A DNA stretch of 64,000 nucleotides from Embleya scabrispora DSM 41855. Lineage in GTDB: Bacteria; Actinomycetota; Actinomycetes; Streptomycetales; Streptomycetaceae. Position 1 is the stretch's first letter. Every line of letters starts with the position of its first letter. The translations under genes were made by a program, and so were the position numbers. The notes beneath the pieces were generated by a model. That model did no database searches and was not told the origin of the DNA. It saw nothing but the letters and a program-made list of their open reading frames with translations. Below are positions 8,234 to 16,649 of this stretch, in pieces. The stretch covers positions 95,150 to 159,149 of the forward strand of contig NZ_KB889585.1 of NCBI RefSeq assembly GCF_000372745.1, read 5' to 3'.

Positions 8234-10072
8234 ATGGGCGTAGAAAGCGCCTTGGTCGAAAATAATGCGACCGAGGTCATGGGGAATACCGATCCGGAAA
8301 TGTCGCAAAAAAGGCCGTGGTATCGGCCGGACGCGCGCAGCGGATGGGCCCTGGCCGTCGTGCTGGTCCCGGCGTTGCTCCTCGGACTGGCGGCCTTCCA
8401 ACGACGCTGGATCGGCGACGACGGCCTGATCTTCGTCCGCGTCTCGCAGCAGATCCTGGACGGCAACGGGCCCAACTTCAACGTGGGCGAGCGCGCCGAG
8501 GCGGCGACGTCCACGCTGTGGCCGTGGCTGCTCGCGCTGGTCGGCGGGGTGACCGGGATCGACCTGGTCGCCGTCGCGGTGTACGGCTCACTGGTGTGCG
8601 CGGTGGCCGGCCTGGCGATCGCCACGACGGGCACCAGGCGGCTGTATCGCGACCTCCCGGGTGGCGGGTGGCCGCTGCCCGCCGGGGCGCTGGTGATCGC
8701 CGCGCTGCCGCCGTTCTGGGACTTCGCCACGTCCGGCCTGGAGATGGGGCTGATCTTCGTCTGGCTGGGCACGAGTTGGTCGCTGCTGGCCCGGCTGGAC
8801 CGGGACAGCTCCTTCGCGCGCCAGGCGTGGACCTCGTTCGCGCTCGGCATGGGCGTGCTGGTGCGGCCCGACCTGGCGCTGGGCACGATCGTGTTCGCGG
8901 TGGCCGCCTGGCTGCTGCTGCGGCCGACCCGCAAGCGGTTGGCCGTGCTCGCGCTGTGCGGCGGCCTGCTCCCGGTGCTCTACCAGATCTTCCGGATGGG
9001 CTACTACGGCGTTCTGTTGCCCAACACGGCGATAGCCAAGGAGGGCACCAAGACCGACGTCGGTCGCGGCTGGACCTACTTCGAGGACTACGCGAGCCCG
9101 TACAACATCTGGGCGCCGCTGCTGCTCACCGTGGTGGCGGTGGGTCTGTTGGTCACCGTGGGCCGCTCGGTCGGCGACTTCGAGCGCTACCGGATCCGGG
9201 TGCTGACCGCGACCGCGCTGGTCGTGGGCACGGTGCTGCTCGGCTACGTGATCGTGGTCGGCGGCGACTTCATGCACGCCCGGCTGCTGCTGCCCGGCAC
9301 GTTCGCGTTCCTGCTGCCGGTCCTGGTGCTGCCGCTGCAGCGGTTGTACGCGAGCACCGCCGCGGGGTTGGCCGTGTGGTCGGTGGTCTGCGCGGCCTCG
9401 ATGCGCGTGCCGTACCAGGGCTTCGGTCCGCAGAACATCGAGGACACCCGCGCGTGGTACGTGACCTGGACCGGCGAGCGGAACCCGGTCACCTCGAAGG
9501 CATACCGGGACGCGTTCGTGAAGCGGCTCGAAGGCGTCGGCACGGAGTGGAGGACGGACACCGCCACGCCCGGCGCGCAGTTCGTCTACCTGACCTACTA
9601 CCACGAGCCCGACAAGTTCTGGATGTTGAACTTCGACTTCCGCTCCGCGCCGCTCAAGTACCACGTCCCGGTCACCGACTCGGTGGTCTACGGCGCGCTC
9701 GGGCAGCCCGCGGTCCTGGTGCCCACCTCGGGGCTGGCGATCGACATCTTCGGTCTGGCCAATCCGCTCGGCGCGCACCTGGACCTCGACTACCGGACCC
9801 GGTCCGGGCACGACAAGCTGACCTACATCGAATGGATTCTGGCCGACTTCACCCAGCCGGGTACCCGACTGGACATGCGCAACGTCGATCCGGCCAAGGT
9901 CGAGGCGGCCCGGCGGGCTTTGAACTGCGGCGGTATTCGCGAACTTCAGGAAGCGACCCGTGAGCCCATGTCGGTATCGCGATTCTGGAAGAACCTCATC
10001 GGGTCGCCGAAGCGGAACTCGATGCGGATTCCGACGAATCCGATCGACGCGGAGAAGAAGTACTGCCGCTGA
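8234..10072 (+). CDS. GT-C type integral membrane glycosyltransferase (AftB/ZomB-like)
   Basis: A 612-residue polytopic membrane protein. The first extracytoplasmic loop carries the acidic pair WIGDDGLIFVR (about residues 58-67) and GERAEAATSTLWPW, the arrangement seen in GT-C enzymes that use polyprenyl-phosphate sugars, including the actinobacterial arabinofuranosyltransferase AftB group. Roughly ten to eleven helices follow, then a C-terminal soluble region of about 200 residues. Start ATG 8234 is preceded by GGGAG. It probably transfers a sugar to a cell-surface glycan, but donor and acceptor are unknown. Its 3' end overlaps that of mutY on the opposite strand by 77 bases. Confidence 0.75.
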   Translation: MGVESALVENNATEVMGNTDPEMSQKRPWYRPDARSGWALAVVLVPALLLGLAAFQRRWIGDDGLIFVRVSQQILDGNGPNFNVGERAEAATSTLWPWLLALVGGVTGIDLVAVAVYGSLVCAVAGLAIATTGTRRLYRDLPGGGWPLPAGALVIAALPPFWDFATSGLEMGLIFVWLGTSWSLLARLDRDSSFARQAWTSFALGMGVLVRPDLALGTIVFAVAAWLLLRPTRKRLAVLALCGGLLPVLYQIFRMGYYGVLLPNTAIAKEGTKTDVGRGWTYFEDYASPYNIWAPLLLTVVAVGLLVTVGRSVGDFERYRIRVLTATALVVGTVLLGYVIVVGGDFMHARLLLPGTFAFLLPVLVLPLQRLYASTAAGLAVWSVVCAASMRVPYQGFGPQNIEDTRAWYVTWTGERNPVTSKAYRDAFVKRLEGVGTEWRTDTATPGAQFVYLTYYHEPDKFWMLNFDFRSAPLKYHVPVTDSVVYGALGQPAVLVPTSGLAIDIFGLANPLGAHLDLDYRTRSGHDKLTYIEWILADFTQPGTRLDMRNVDPAKVEAARRALNCGGIRELQEATREPMSVSRFWKNLIGSPKRNSMRIPTNPIDAEKKYCR

Positions 10073-10949
10073 GCGAGCCGGCGGGCAGTCGGTACACGCC
10101 CGCCGCCAACGGCTCGACCAGACCGTCCGCGACCAGCCCGTCCAGCGCCCGTGCGCGTTGGACGGGCTCGTCCCACACCGCGTCCAACGCGGCCTGGGAA
10201 ACCGGTCCGGCGCTTTCCCGCAGCACCGCGAGCAAGCGACCGCGGACCTGGCGGTCGGTTCCCGCGTAGGTCTGGCCGCGCCGGGGCGGCCCCTCGTACG
10301 CGGGCTTGCCCGCCAGCCGCCACGCGCACAGCGCGGCGATCGGGCAGCCCACGCACTTGGCCGACTTCGCGGTGCACACCAGCGCGCCGAGTTCCATGAT
10401 CGCCACCGCCCAGGTCGCGGCGCGTTCCGCGGCGGCGGGCAACAGCGTGGTCGCGGTGCGCCGCTCGGCCGGCGTGGTGGCCTGCGGCGGGTACTCGACG
10501 CCGTCGATCGCCCGGCCGATCACCCGGCGCACGTTGGTGTCCAGCACGATGTGCCGCTGCCGGAAGGCGAACGAGGCGATGGCCGCGGCGGTGTACTCGC
10601 CGACGCCCGGCAGCGCCAGCAGATCCGAGTGTGCGGACGGGACTTCGCCGTCGTGGCGCTCGACCATCGCGACGGCTGCGCCGTGCAGCCGCAGCGCGCG
10701 GCGCGGGTAGCCGAGCCGACCCCACATCCGCACCGCCTCGCCCGGCTCGTCGGCGGCCAGCGCGGCCGGCGTGGGCCAGCGGGTCAGCCAGGCTTCGTAG
10801 ACCGGCAACACCCGCGCCACGGGAGTCTGTTGCAGCATGAACTCGCTGACCACGACCGCCCACGCGGATGCGTCGGGGGTCCGCCAGGGCAAATCGCGTT
10901 GATTGGCCGAATACCAGTCCAGGATCGGCTCGTGCAGTGCGTGTGACAT
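9996..10949 (-). CDS. mutY: A/G-specific adenine glycosylase MutY
   Basis: A 317-residue base-excision repair glycosylase that removes adenine opposite 8-oxoguanine. Seen are the helix-hairpin-helix LPGVGEYTAAAI, the following catalytic Asp in VLDTNVRRVIG, the N-terminal SEFMLQQTPVARV with the catalytic Glu, and the [4Fe-4S] cysteines CTAKSAKCVGCPIAALC (C-x6-C-x2-C-x5-C). The C-terminal NUDIX-like domain of the E. coli enzyme is missing, as is usual for actinobacterial forms. The last 19 residues are Ser-rich and overlap the end of the convergent glycosyltransferase gene. TAACGT at 10966-10971 could be the -10 box, with the palindrome at 10979-10996 in the -35 area. Confidence 0.92.
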   Translation of the reverse strand: MSHALHEPILDWYSANQRDLPWRTPDASAWAVVVSEFMLQQTPVARVLPVYEAWLTRWPTPAALAADEPGEAVRMWGRLGYPRRALRLHGAAVAMVERHDGEVPSAHSDLLALPGVGEYTAAAIASFAFRQRHIVLDTNVRRVIGRAIDGVEYPPQATTPAERRTATTLLPAAAERAATWAVAIMELGALVCTAKSAKCVGCPIAALCAWRLAGKPAYEGPPRRGQTYAGTDRQVRGRLLAVLRESAGPVSQAALDAVWDEPVQRARALDGLVADGLVEPLAAGVYRLPAGSLSGSTSSPRRSDSSESASSSASATR

Positions 10950-10978
10950 CTCTCCCCGATCCTCGCACGTTACGGGAG

Positions 10979-10996
10979 GTCACTCGGGCGAGTGAC
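10979..10996. promoter_or_regulatory. 18-bp perfect palindrome upstream of mutY
   Basis: GTCACTCG-GG-CGAGTGAC reads the same on both strands apart from the central two bases. It sits 30 bases before the mutY start, where the -35 box would be, and 135 bases before the divergent secreted-protein gene. Probably a repressor site; the protein is unknown. Confidence 0.5.
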
Positions 10997-11082
10997 GGTG
11001 GCTTCTGCCCGTAAATGCCGGAATAAGCCTGCGACCAGGGCTTCTTCGGTCGCGACACGGCAGGAAATTCCAACGCTTTCGA

Positions 11083-11130
11083 CGGTGTGGCTACACCGGA
11101 CGGCGTAACGATCTCCCCTAGAGTTTGCGC
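11083..11130 (+). promoter_or_regulatory. Promoter of secreted-protein gene with 16-bp palindrome
   Basis: CGGTGT-ggct-ACACCG (11083-11098) is a perfect 6-bp-arm palindrome at the -35 position. TAGAGT at 11119-11124 is a good -10 box, ending six bases before the GTG at 11131, so transcription would start on or near the start codon. Confidence 0.45.
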
Positions 11131-11973
11131 GTGGACTCGATGCGCCGTCCCGTGGGTCACCTGCCGTCAACCGTGTATTGGCGACGGCGGGTCGTCGTGC
11201 TGCTCGCCCTCGCGCTGTTGATCGCGCTGGTGGCCTGGGCATGCACTGCCGGTGGGGACTCCGACGACAAGAAGAACGCCTCGGACAAGAAGCCGATCGC
11301 GTCCGGATCGGCCTCGCCCGATCCGAGCGCCATCACACCGGGGGCCAACCCGACCAACGGCGCAAACCCGCCGATCCCGGGCGGCGGTACCGGCACGCCC
11401 GGCGCGGGCACCTCCGGCGCGTCGGCGGGCACGGCCGGCCAGCCCGGCGGGCAACCGGGCCAGAGCTCCGGGCAGTCCGCGGGTACGGCCGGCAGCGGCG
11501 GTACGACGCCCGGGGGCGGCAAGGCCGCGCCGAACGGTGGCATCTGGTGCACGCCGAGCATGATCCGGGTGCAGATCCAGCCGGTGGAGTCCGGCAAGAG
11601 CGCGTACAACGCCTCGCAGAACGTGGCGCTCAAGGTGATCGTCACCAACCGGACCGGGCCGACCTGCTACGTCGACCTCGCGCCGAGCCGCGCCTACATC
11701 GAGGTGCTCTCCGGCAACGACCGGCTGTGGAGTTCGGCCGACTGCGCGGCCGGTGCGGCCACCGATCTGCGCCAGTTGCAGCAGGGCGACGCCCAGGCCG
11801 TGTCGATCACCCGGGACTGGGCCTGGACCCGTTCCAACGCCGGGCAGTGCGCCATCAACGGCGGGCAGACCAAGGCCGCTCCCGCGGACAAGGCGGCCTA
11901 CCGCGCCAAGGGCACGCTGGCAGGCCTGGAGCCGTCCGGCGAGTTCGTGTTCACCGCGACGGTGGGCAAGTAG
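11131..11973 (+). CDS. Membrane-anchored secreted protein, unknown function
   Basis: About 280 residues: a short basic N-terminus, one hydrophobic helix (VVVLLALALLIALVAWACTA, about residues 23-42), a Gly/Ser/Pro/Thr-rich linker of about 85 residues, and a C-terminal globular domain of about 130 residues with four cysteines (WCTPSMIRVQIQPVESG, TCYVDLAPSRAYIEVLSGN, SSADCAAGAAT, NAGQCAING) that could form two disulfides. The domain resembles immunoglobulin-like extracellular domains of actinobacteria. The GTG at 11131 is chosen from the -10 spacing; the ATG at 11140 is the alternative. The position beside mutY and disA is common in streptomycetes as I recall, but no function is known to me. Confidence 0.7.
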   Translation: MDSMRRPVGHLPSTVYWRRRVVVLLALALLIALVAWACTAGGDSDDKKNASDKKPIASGSASPDPSAITPGANPTNGANPPIPGGGTGTPGAGTSGASAGTAGQPGGQPGQSSGQSAGTAGSGGTTPGGGKAAPNGGIWCTPSMIRVQIQPVESGKSAYNASQNVALKVIVTNRTGPTCYVDLAPSRAYIEVLSGNDRLWSSADCAAGAATDLRQLQQGDAQAVSITRDWAWTRSNAGQCAINGGQTKAAPADKAAYRAKGTLAGLEPSGEFVFTATVGK

Positions 11974-11992
11974 CGGGACGATCCGCATCGAG

Positions 11993-12036
11993 CACGAGAA
12001 GGGGCCCCGGCGCACGCGCCGGGGCCCCTTCTCGTG
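11993..12036. terminator. 21-bp perfect hairpin, bidirectional terminator
   Basis: The 21 bases at 11993-12013 pair exactly with 12016-12036 around a two-base AC loop. It lies between the convergent secreted-protein gene (stop at 11973) and disA (stop at 12052). It is GC-rich with no clear T-tract, as usual for intrinsic terminators in this group. Confidence 0.8.
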
Positions 12037-12051
12037 TCCGTACGACCGCGG

Positions 12052-13161
12052 TTACACGTAGCGCTCCAGGATCGAGGACTCGGCGAGTCGGGACAGGCCC
12101 TCGCGCACGCTGCGTGCCCGGGCCTCGCCGACGCCGTCCACGGCCTGGAGGTCGTCGACGCTGGCCGCGAGCAGCTTCTGCAGGCCGCCGAAGTGCTCCA
12201 CGAGCCGCTCGATCACCACGGGTGGGAGTCGGGGGACCTTGGCGAGCAGTCGGTAGCCGCGCGGGCTGACCGCGGAGTCGAGCACCTCGTGGCCCGACGT
12301 GAAGCCGAGTGCGCGGGCCACCGTCTGCAGATCGAGCAGATCCGCGTGCGCGAGACCGTCGAGCTCGGCGAGCACGTCGGCCTCGGTCCGGCCGCGCTTG
12401 ATCGCCCGCTCGGGCACGTAGTCGCGGGCGACCAGCTTGCGGTCGTCCTCGACGCCCGCGATCAGCTCTTCGAGCTGCAACGAGAGCAGTCGGCCGTCGA
12501 CGCCCAACTCGGTGACGTAGCCGTCGATCTCACGGGCGATCAGGCGCACCATCTCCAGTCGCTGGGACACCGCGCACACGTCCCGCACGGTGACCAGGTC
12601 CTCGATTTCCAGCGCGGACAGCGTGCCCGACACCTCGTCGAGCCGGAGCTTGTACCGCTCCAGGGTGGCCAACGCCTGGTTGGCTCGGGACAGGATCGCC
12701 GCCGAGTCCTCCAGCACGTGTCGCTTGCCGTTGACGTAGAGCGCGATCAGGCGCATGGACTGGCTCACCGAGACCACCGGGTAGCCGGTCTGCTTGTTGA
12801 CCCGCTCGGCGGTGCGGTGCCGGGTGCCGGTCTCCTCCGTCGGAATCGACGGGTCCGGGACGAGCTGGACGCCCGCTCGGACGATCTTCGTGCACTCGCG
12901 GTCGACCACGACGCCGCCGTCGAGCTTGCACAGCTCGCGCAGCCGGGTCGCGGAGAACTCGACGTCGAGCACGAAGCCGCCCGTGGAAAGCGCCTCCACC
13001 GCCTTGTCGAAGCCAAGCACGATCAGGCCGCCCGTGTTGCCCCGGAGAATGCGCTCCAGGCCGTCGCGCAGGGCGGTGCCCGGGGCCACGGATTGCAGCG
13101 CGGCCCTCACGAGGGCCGCGTCGGCACTCGTGCCCTTGTCGGTCCGGTCATTCGTAGCCAC
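12052..13161 (-). CDS. disA: DNA integrity scanning diadenylate cyclase DisA
   Basis: A 369-residue protein that makes cyclic di-AMP from two ATP and scans DNA for branched structures. The DAC domain covers about residues 1-150 with KLDGGVVVD (the DGA-type motif, here DGG as in other streptomycetes) and GTRHRTAE; a helical linker follows, and the C-terminal helix-hairpin-helix is [17 protein letters not shown]. The start GTG at 13161 ([10 protein letters not shown]) is chosen because GGGGAG lies just upstream and this matches the family's length; ATG 13185 would place its GAGG directly against the codon. A -10-like TAGACT occurs at 13305-13300. It is transcribed in the same direction as radA but separated by a hairpin. 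Confidence 0.95.
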   Translation of the reverse strand: MATNDRTDKGTSADAALVRAALQSVAPGTALRDGLERILRGNTGGLIVLGFDKAVEALSTGGFVLDVEFSATRLRELCKLDGGVVVDRECTKIVRAGVQLVPDPSIPTEETGTRHRTAERVNKQTGYPVVSVSQSMRLIALYVNGKRHVLEDSAAILSRANQALATLERYKLRLDEVSGTLSALEIEDLVTVRDVCAVSQRLEMVRLIAREIDGYVTELGVDGRLLSLQLEELIAGVEDDRKLVARDYVPERAIKRGRTEADVLAELDGLAHADLLDLQTVARALGFTSGHEVLDSAVSPRGYRLLAKVPRLPPVVIERLVEHFGGLQKLLAASVDDLQAVDGVGEARARSVREGLSRLAESSILERYV

Positions 13162-13487
13162 AGAACTCCCCGTGGTCGTTGCCATCCTCGGCCGGCCATC
13201 GGCCGTCACCCGGGCATTTGCTCCGGTATGCACGGCCGGGAGCGCCTCAGGACCTGCGGTCGACACAGGTCGGCCGCTACGTCGGAAGATCGGTGGAAAA
13301 GTCTAGTGCCTCCCGGCCGCCGACCGGTCGCCTTATCCGGCCCGAAGCCGTGTTTCGGCACAGGTCGCGCATGCCGTTCCGCTTGTCGAGTATCTCCGAG
13401 GCGACGCTTGGTCACTCCTCGGGGCACCTGAAAGTTGCCGGCCGGCATCGCGCGGTCCGGCCGGCGTCCCGTCGAGGTCCGCTCCGG
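13162..13487. other. Upstream region of disA
   Basis: The 326 bases in front of disA hold a possible -10 box, TAGACT on the minus strand at 13305-13300, giving a leader of about 135 bases. I saw no clear c-di-AMP riboswitch-like fold or other element. Confidence 0.3.
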
Positions 13488-13508
13488 GCGGGCCCGCGGC
13501 GGGCCCGC
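13488..13508 (-). terminator. Hairpin directly after radA
   Basis: GCGGGCCCG (13488-13496) pairs with CGGGCCCGC (13500-13508) around CGG, touching the radA stop codon. Probable terminator separating radA from disA. Confidence 0.5.
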
Positions 13509-14900
13509 TCACTCGCGGTCGGCCTTGCGCTCGCGGTGCGAGACCAGGTTGAACGCGCGCAGTGCCTCACGGATGTCGGCCACCTCGATCACCTTCATGC
13601 CCTTGGGGATCTTGCCCGGATCGGGCGGCACCAGCGCGTGCGTGAAGCCGAGCCGGAACGCCTCGGCCAGTCGGCGCTGCACGCCGGTGGTCCGGCGAAT
13701 CTCGCCGGCGAGGCCGACCTCGCCGATCGCGACCAGCTTGGACGGCAGCGGGTGGTCGGCGGCGGCGCCCGCGAGCGCCAGGGCCGCGGCCAGGTCGGCG
13801 GCCGGCTCGGTGAGCTTCACCCCGCCGACGGTGGCGGTGTGGATCTCGGTCTTCTCCAGGCGCACCCCGCCGCGCCGCTCCAGGACTGCGAGCACCATGC
13901 CCATCCGGGCCGAGTCGAGCCCCGAGGTGGCCCGGCGCGGGGTGGGGATCTGGGACGGCGCCACCAACGCCTGCACCTCGACCACGAGCGGGCGCTTGCC
14001 CTCCAGGGTCACCGTGACGCACGTGCCGGAGACCGGTTCCTGGCGCTGGGTCAGAAACAGGCCGCTGGGGTCGGTCAGGCCGGTGATGCCCTCGTCGTGC
14101 AGCTCGAAGCAGCCGACCTCGTCCGCCGTGCCGTAGCGGTTCTTGATCGCGCGGACCAGGCGCAGCCGGGCGTGTCGGTCGCCCTCGAAGTGCAGCACGA
14201 CGTCGACCAGGTGCTCCAGCAGGCGCGGGCCGGCGATCGAGCCGTCCTTGGTGACGTGGCCGACCAGGACGGTGGCGATGTTGCGTTCCTTGGCGATGCG
14301 GATCAGCGCGCCGGTGACCTCGCGGATCTGCGACACGCCGCCGGGGGCGCCGTCGATCGCGGGCGAGGCGATGGTCTGCACCGAGTCGACCACGAGCAGC
14401 GCGGGTTTGACCGCGTCCACGTGGCTGATCAGCGCGGCGAGGTCGGTCTCGGCGGCGAGGTAGAGCTCCTCGTTCAGGGCGTCGATCCGACCCGCGCGCA
14501 GCCGGACCTGGGCGGCGGACTCCTCACCGGTGATGTAGAGCGTGCGCGCGGCCGGCGAGGCGGATTTGCTGGCCACGTCCAGCAGCAGGGTGGACTTGCC
14601 GACGCCGGGCTCGCCCGCGAGCAGCACGACCGCGCCCGGGACCAGGCCGCCGCCGAGCACGCGGTCCAGCTCCTCGACGCCGGTCGAGCGGAACTTGGCC
14701 GCCTGGACGTCGATCCGGCCGATCGGCAGCGCGGCGGTGGTGACCGGTCCGGCGACGATCGAGCGGGCCTTGGGCGCGCCGAACTCCTCGACCGTGCCCC
14801 ATGCGTGGCACTCGTTGCAGCGACCCAGCCATTTCGGCCCGGTCCAGCCGCATTCGGTGCAGCGGTACGACGGGCGATCCTTCGTGGTGGTCCTGGCCAT
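13509..14900 (-). CDS. radA: DNA repair protein RadA
   Basis: A 463-residue RecA-like helicase that promotes branch migration in recombination. Seen are the N-terminal four-cysteine zinc finger (YRCTECGWTGPKWLGRCNEC), Walker A GEPGVGKST, Walker B LLVVDSVQT, the RadA signature KNRYG, and a C-terminal Lon-protease-like domain. Length is normal. ATG 14900 has no Shine-Dalgarno sequence, but TAACGT (14913-14908) ends seven bases before it, so the message is probably leaderless. Divergent from the sigma/BACON protein gene at 15045. Confidence 0.95.
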   Translation of the reverse strand: MARTTTKDRPSYRCTECGWTGPKWLGRCNECHAWGTVEEFGAPKARSIVAGPVTTAALPIGRIDVQAAKFRSTGVEELDRVLGGGLVPGAVVLLAGEPGVGKSTLLLDVASKSASPAARTLYITGEESAAQVRLRAGRIDALNEELYLAAETDLAALISHVDAVKPALLVVDSVQTIASPAIDGAPGGVSQIREVTGALIRIAKERNIATVLVGHVTKDGSIAGPRLLEHLVDVVLHFEGDRHARLRLVRAIKNRYGTADEVGCFELHDEGITGLTDPSGLFLTQRQEPVSGTCVTVTLEGKRPLVVEVQALVAPSQIPTPRRATSGLDSARMGMVLAVLERRGGVRLEKTEIHTATVGGVKLTEPAADLAAALALAGAAADHPLPSKLVAIGEVGLAGEIRRTTGVQRRLAEAFRLGFTHALVPPDPGKIPKGMKVIEVADIREALRAFNLVSHRERKADRE

Positions 14901-15044
14901 GCCAGGAACGTTAACGGCCCGCGCCGACATCGATCACCGGCGGCCGGTCGGCCGCCGATCGATCATGGTCGGAATGTCTTGATCCTGTCACCGAGCCGGC
15001 AAAGCGATGGTGACCATGGGGCGTTCTCCCTACCGTGGGGCGGC

Positions 15045-16532
15045 ATGGCGGGTGGGGACGTTGCGGGGCAGGGATCCGGTACGGCGGACGTGACGGGCGC
15101 GGCGCCCGACGCCGTCGCTTTGTACGACGCCCACGGTGACGCCCTGTTCGGGTTCTGCGTGGCGCTGGGGTACGAGCCGGGGGTCGCGGCGCGGGCGGTG
15201 CGCGCGACGCTGGCGGCGGCGCCCGAGCGGATCCGCGCGCTGCGCGAGCCGAGCCGGGCCCGGGCGCTGCTGTACGGCCTGGCGCGCGTCGAGTGCGCCC
15301 GGGAGGCGGTCGACCGGCGTGGGCCCGGGGTGGTCGAGCAGGTGTTGGCCGCGGGCGGAGCGGTGTGGTCCGTGCCCGATCGGCAGCGGCTGGTGCCCCT
15401 GGTCCGGTACGCGTTGTGGGCGGTGGACGAGGTCGAGCGGATCGTGCTGGACCTGTCCGTGCGGCATCGCCTGCGCGATCGGGAACTGGCCGATGTGCTG
15501 GCGCTGTCCGAGCGGCGGGTGGAACGGGCACTGAGCCGCGCCGGGGAACAGTTCGAGCACGCGCTCGCGGTGTACGCGGTGGCCACGCACGCGCGGCGGG
15601 ACTGCCCCGAACTCGCGCTGCTGCTGCCGGACGCGGGCGCGGCGGTGGAGGCGTCGCTGCGCCAACCCCTGTACCTGCACGTCGACTCGTGCCCGGACTG
15701 CGTGGCGCTGCGGCCGGGGGAGGTGGACGCGCGGGCGGTGTTGGCCGCCGCGGTCCCGCCCGCGGCGCCGTACTCGATCCGGACCGAGCTGTTCGCGGCC
15801 GGGACGAGCGGCGCCGGTGGGCCGGTGGATCGGAGCGGTTTCCCGAAGGGGATGGGCCGGCCCCGCTCGCGGGTTCCGGTCGTGGTGGGGGGTGCGGTGG
15901 CCGTGGCGCTGGTGCTCGGCCTGGCCGTGCTGGTGCGACCGGGCGACGGGGACGCGGGCTCGCCGGTCGCGCGGGGTTCGGCCCAGGCTCCGGATCAGCC
16001 GGTGATCATTCATCCGCCCGAGGTGCCCACGCACGCGCCGAGTGTCGCGCCGTCGAGGCCGACCGGGTCGAGCGCGCCGACCGCGGTGCCGAGTACGCGC
16101 GCCGGTAGTGCGAAGCCCACCGCCCGCAGCAGCAGGAGCGCCAAGCCCCCGGCGGCCGGCCCCGCGTCGGCGGCCGGGCTGCCGGCGAACCGGCCGCGGT
16201 CGATGGAGACGACGCAGGGCAATCCGGCGCCGCGGGGCACCCTCGCGTGGTCGCGCACATCGGTGGACCTCGACGCGGGCGGTGCCGCGCAGACCGTCCG
16301 GCTCACCGCGACCGGTGGCCCGGTCACGTGGTCCGTGGCCGTGTCGGAAAACGATTGGCTCACGGTGAGTCCGAATTCCGGAACGTTGGCCAATGGCCAG
16401 TCGATCTCGATCACGATCTCGGCAAATGCGGACAGCGCACCGACCGCCGCGTGGGCGGTCACTCTTTCGGCGCAGCCGACGGGTGTTTCGCTCGTGGTCC
16501 ACGGCGCGAGTCGTCGCGTGGATGTTCGATGA
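15045..16532 (+). CDS. Sigma-like / zinc anti-sigma-like / TM / BACON fusion protein (copy 1)
   Basis: A 495-residue protein of unusual architecture. Residues about 20-95 resemble region 2 of ECF sigma factors (VALYDAHGDALFGFCVALG, ALLYGLARVECA), about 115-175 resemble region 4 (LSVRHRLRDRELADVLALSE then RRVERALSRA). At about 211-218 comes HVDSCPDC, the H-x3-C-x2-C motif of zinc anti-sigma domains. One membrane helix follows at about 278-298 (VPVVVGGAVAVALVLGLAVL), then a Pro/Ser-rich linker and a BACON domain (about 400-485, with WLTVSPNSGTLANGQ). The sigma part would be cytoplasmic and the BACON part outside. ATG 15045 follows GGGG. The next gene is a paralogue. Signalling from the cell surface to transcription is inferred; whether it still binds polymerase is unknown. 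Confidence 0.75.
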   Translation: MAGGDVAGQGSGTADVTGAAPDAVALYDAHGDALFGFCVALGYEPGVAARAVRATLAAAPERIRALREPSRARALLYGLARVECAREAVDRRGPGVVEQVLAAGGAVWSVPDRQRLVPLVRYALWAVDEVERIVLDLSVRHRLRDRELADVLALSERRVERALSRAGEQFEHALAVYAVATHARRDCPELALLLPDAGAAVEASLRQPLYLHVDSCPDCVALRPGEVDARAVLAAAVPPAAPYSIRTELFAAGTSGAGGPVDRSGFPKGMGRPRSRVPVVVGGAVAVALVLGLAVLVRPGDGDAGSPVARGSAQAPDQPVIIHPPEVPTHAPSVAPSRPTGSSAPTAVPSTRAGSAKPTARSSRSAKPPAAGPASAAGLPANRPRSMETTQGNPAPRGTLAWSRTSVDLDAGGAAQTVRLTATGGPVTWSVAVSENDWLTVSPNSGTLANGQSISITISANADSAPTAAWAVTLSAQPTGVSLVVHGASRRVDVR

Positions 16533-16562
16533 AGGAATGCGGCCAAAGGTGACGGATATTCA

Positions 16563-16591
16563 CTCGAAAGTATGATTGTCGACCTCGAAAG
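16563..16591 (+). promoter_or_regulatory. Direct repeat CTCGAAAG, 21 bp apart
   Basis: CTCGAAAG occurs at 16563-16570 and 16584-16591, each followed shortly by TATGA. The 21-base spacing is two helical turns, so a protein could bind both on one face. The area is AT-rich and lies 60-90 bases before the second sigma/BACON gene, suggesting an activator or regulator site. Confidence 0.35.
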
Positions 16592-16649
16592 GCGTATGAA
16601 AGTGCAAATCACCTGAGTCGGCGGCTCTCGGACACCTACGTTCACGAGC

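Noticed and set aside
13179..15044. Open frame continuing upstream of the first sigma/BACON protein through the radA region
   Set aside because: It is antisense to radA and of shadow composition; similarity to the family begins only at ATG 15045.
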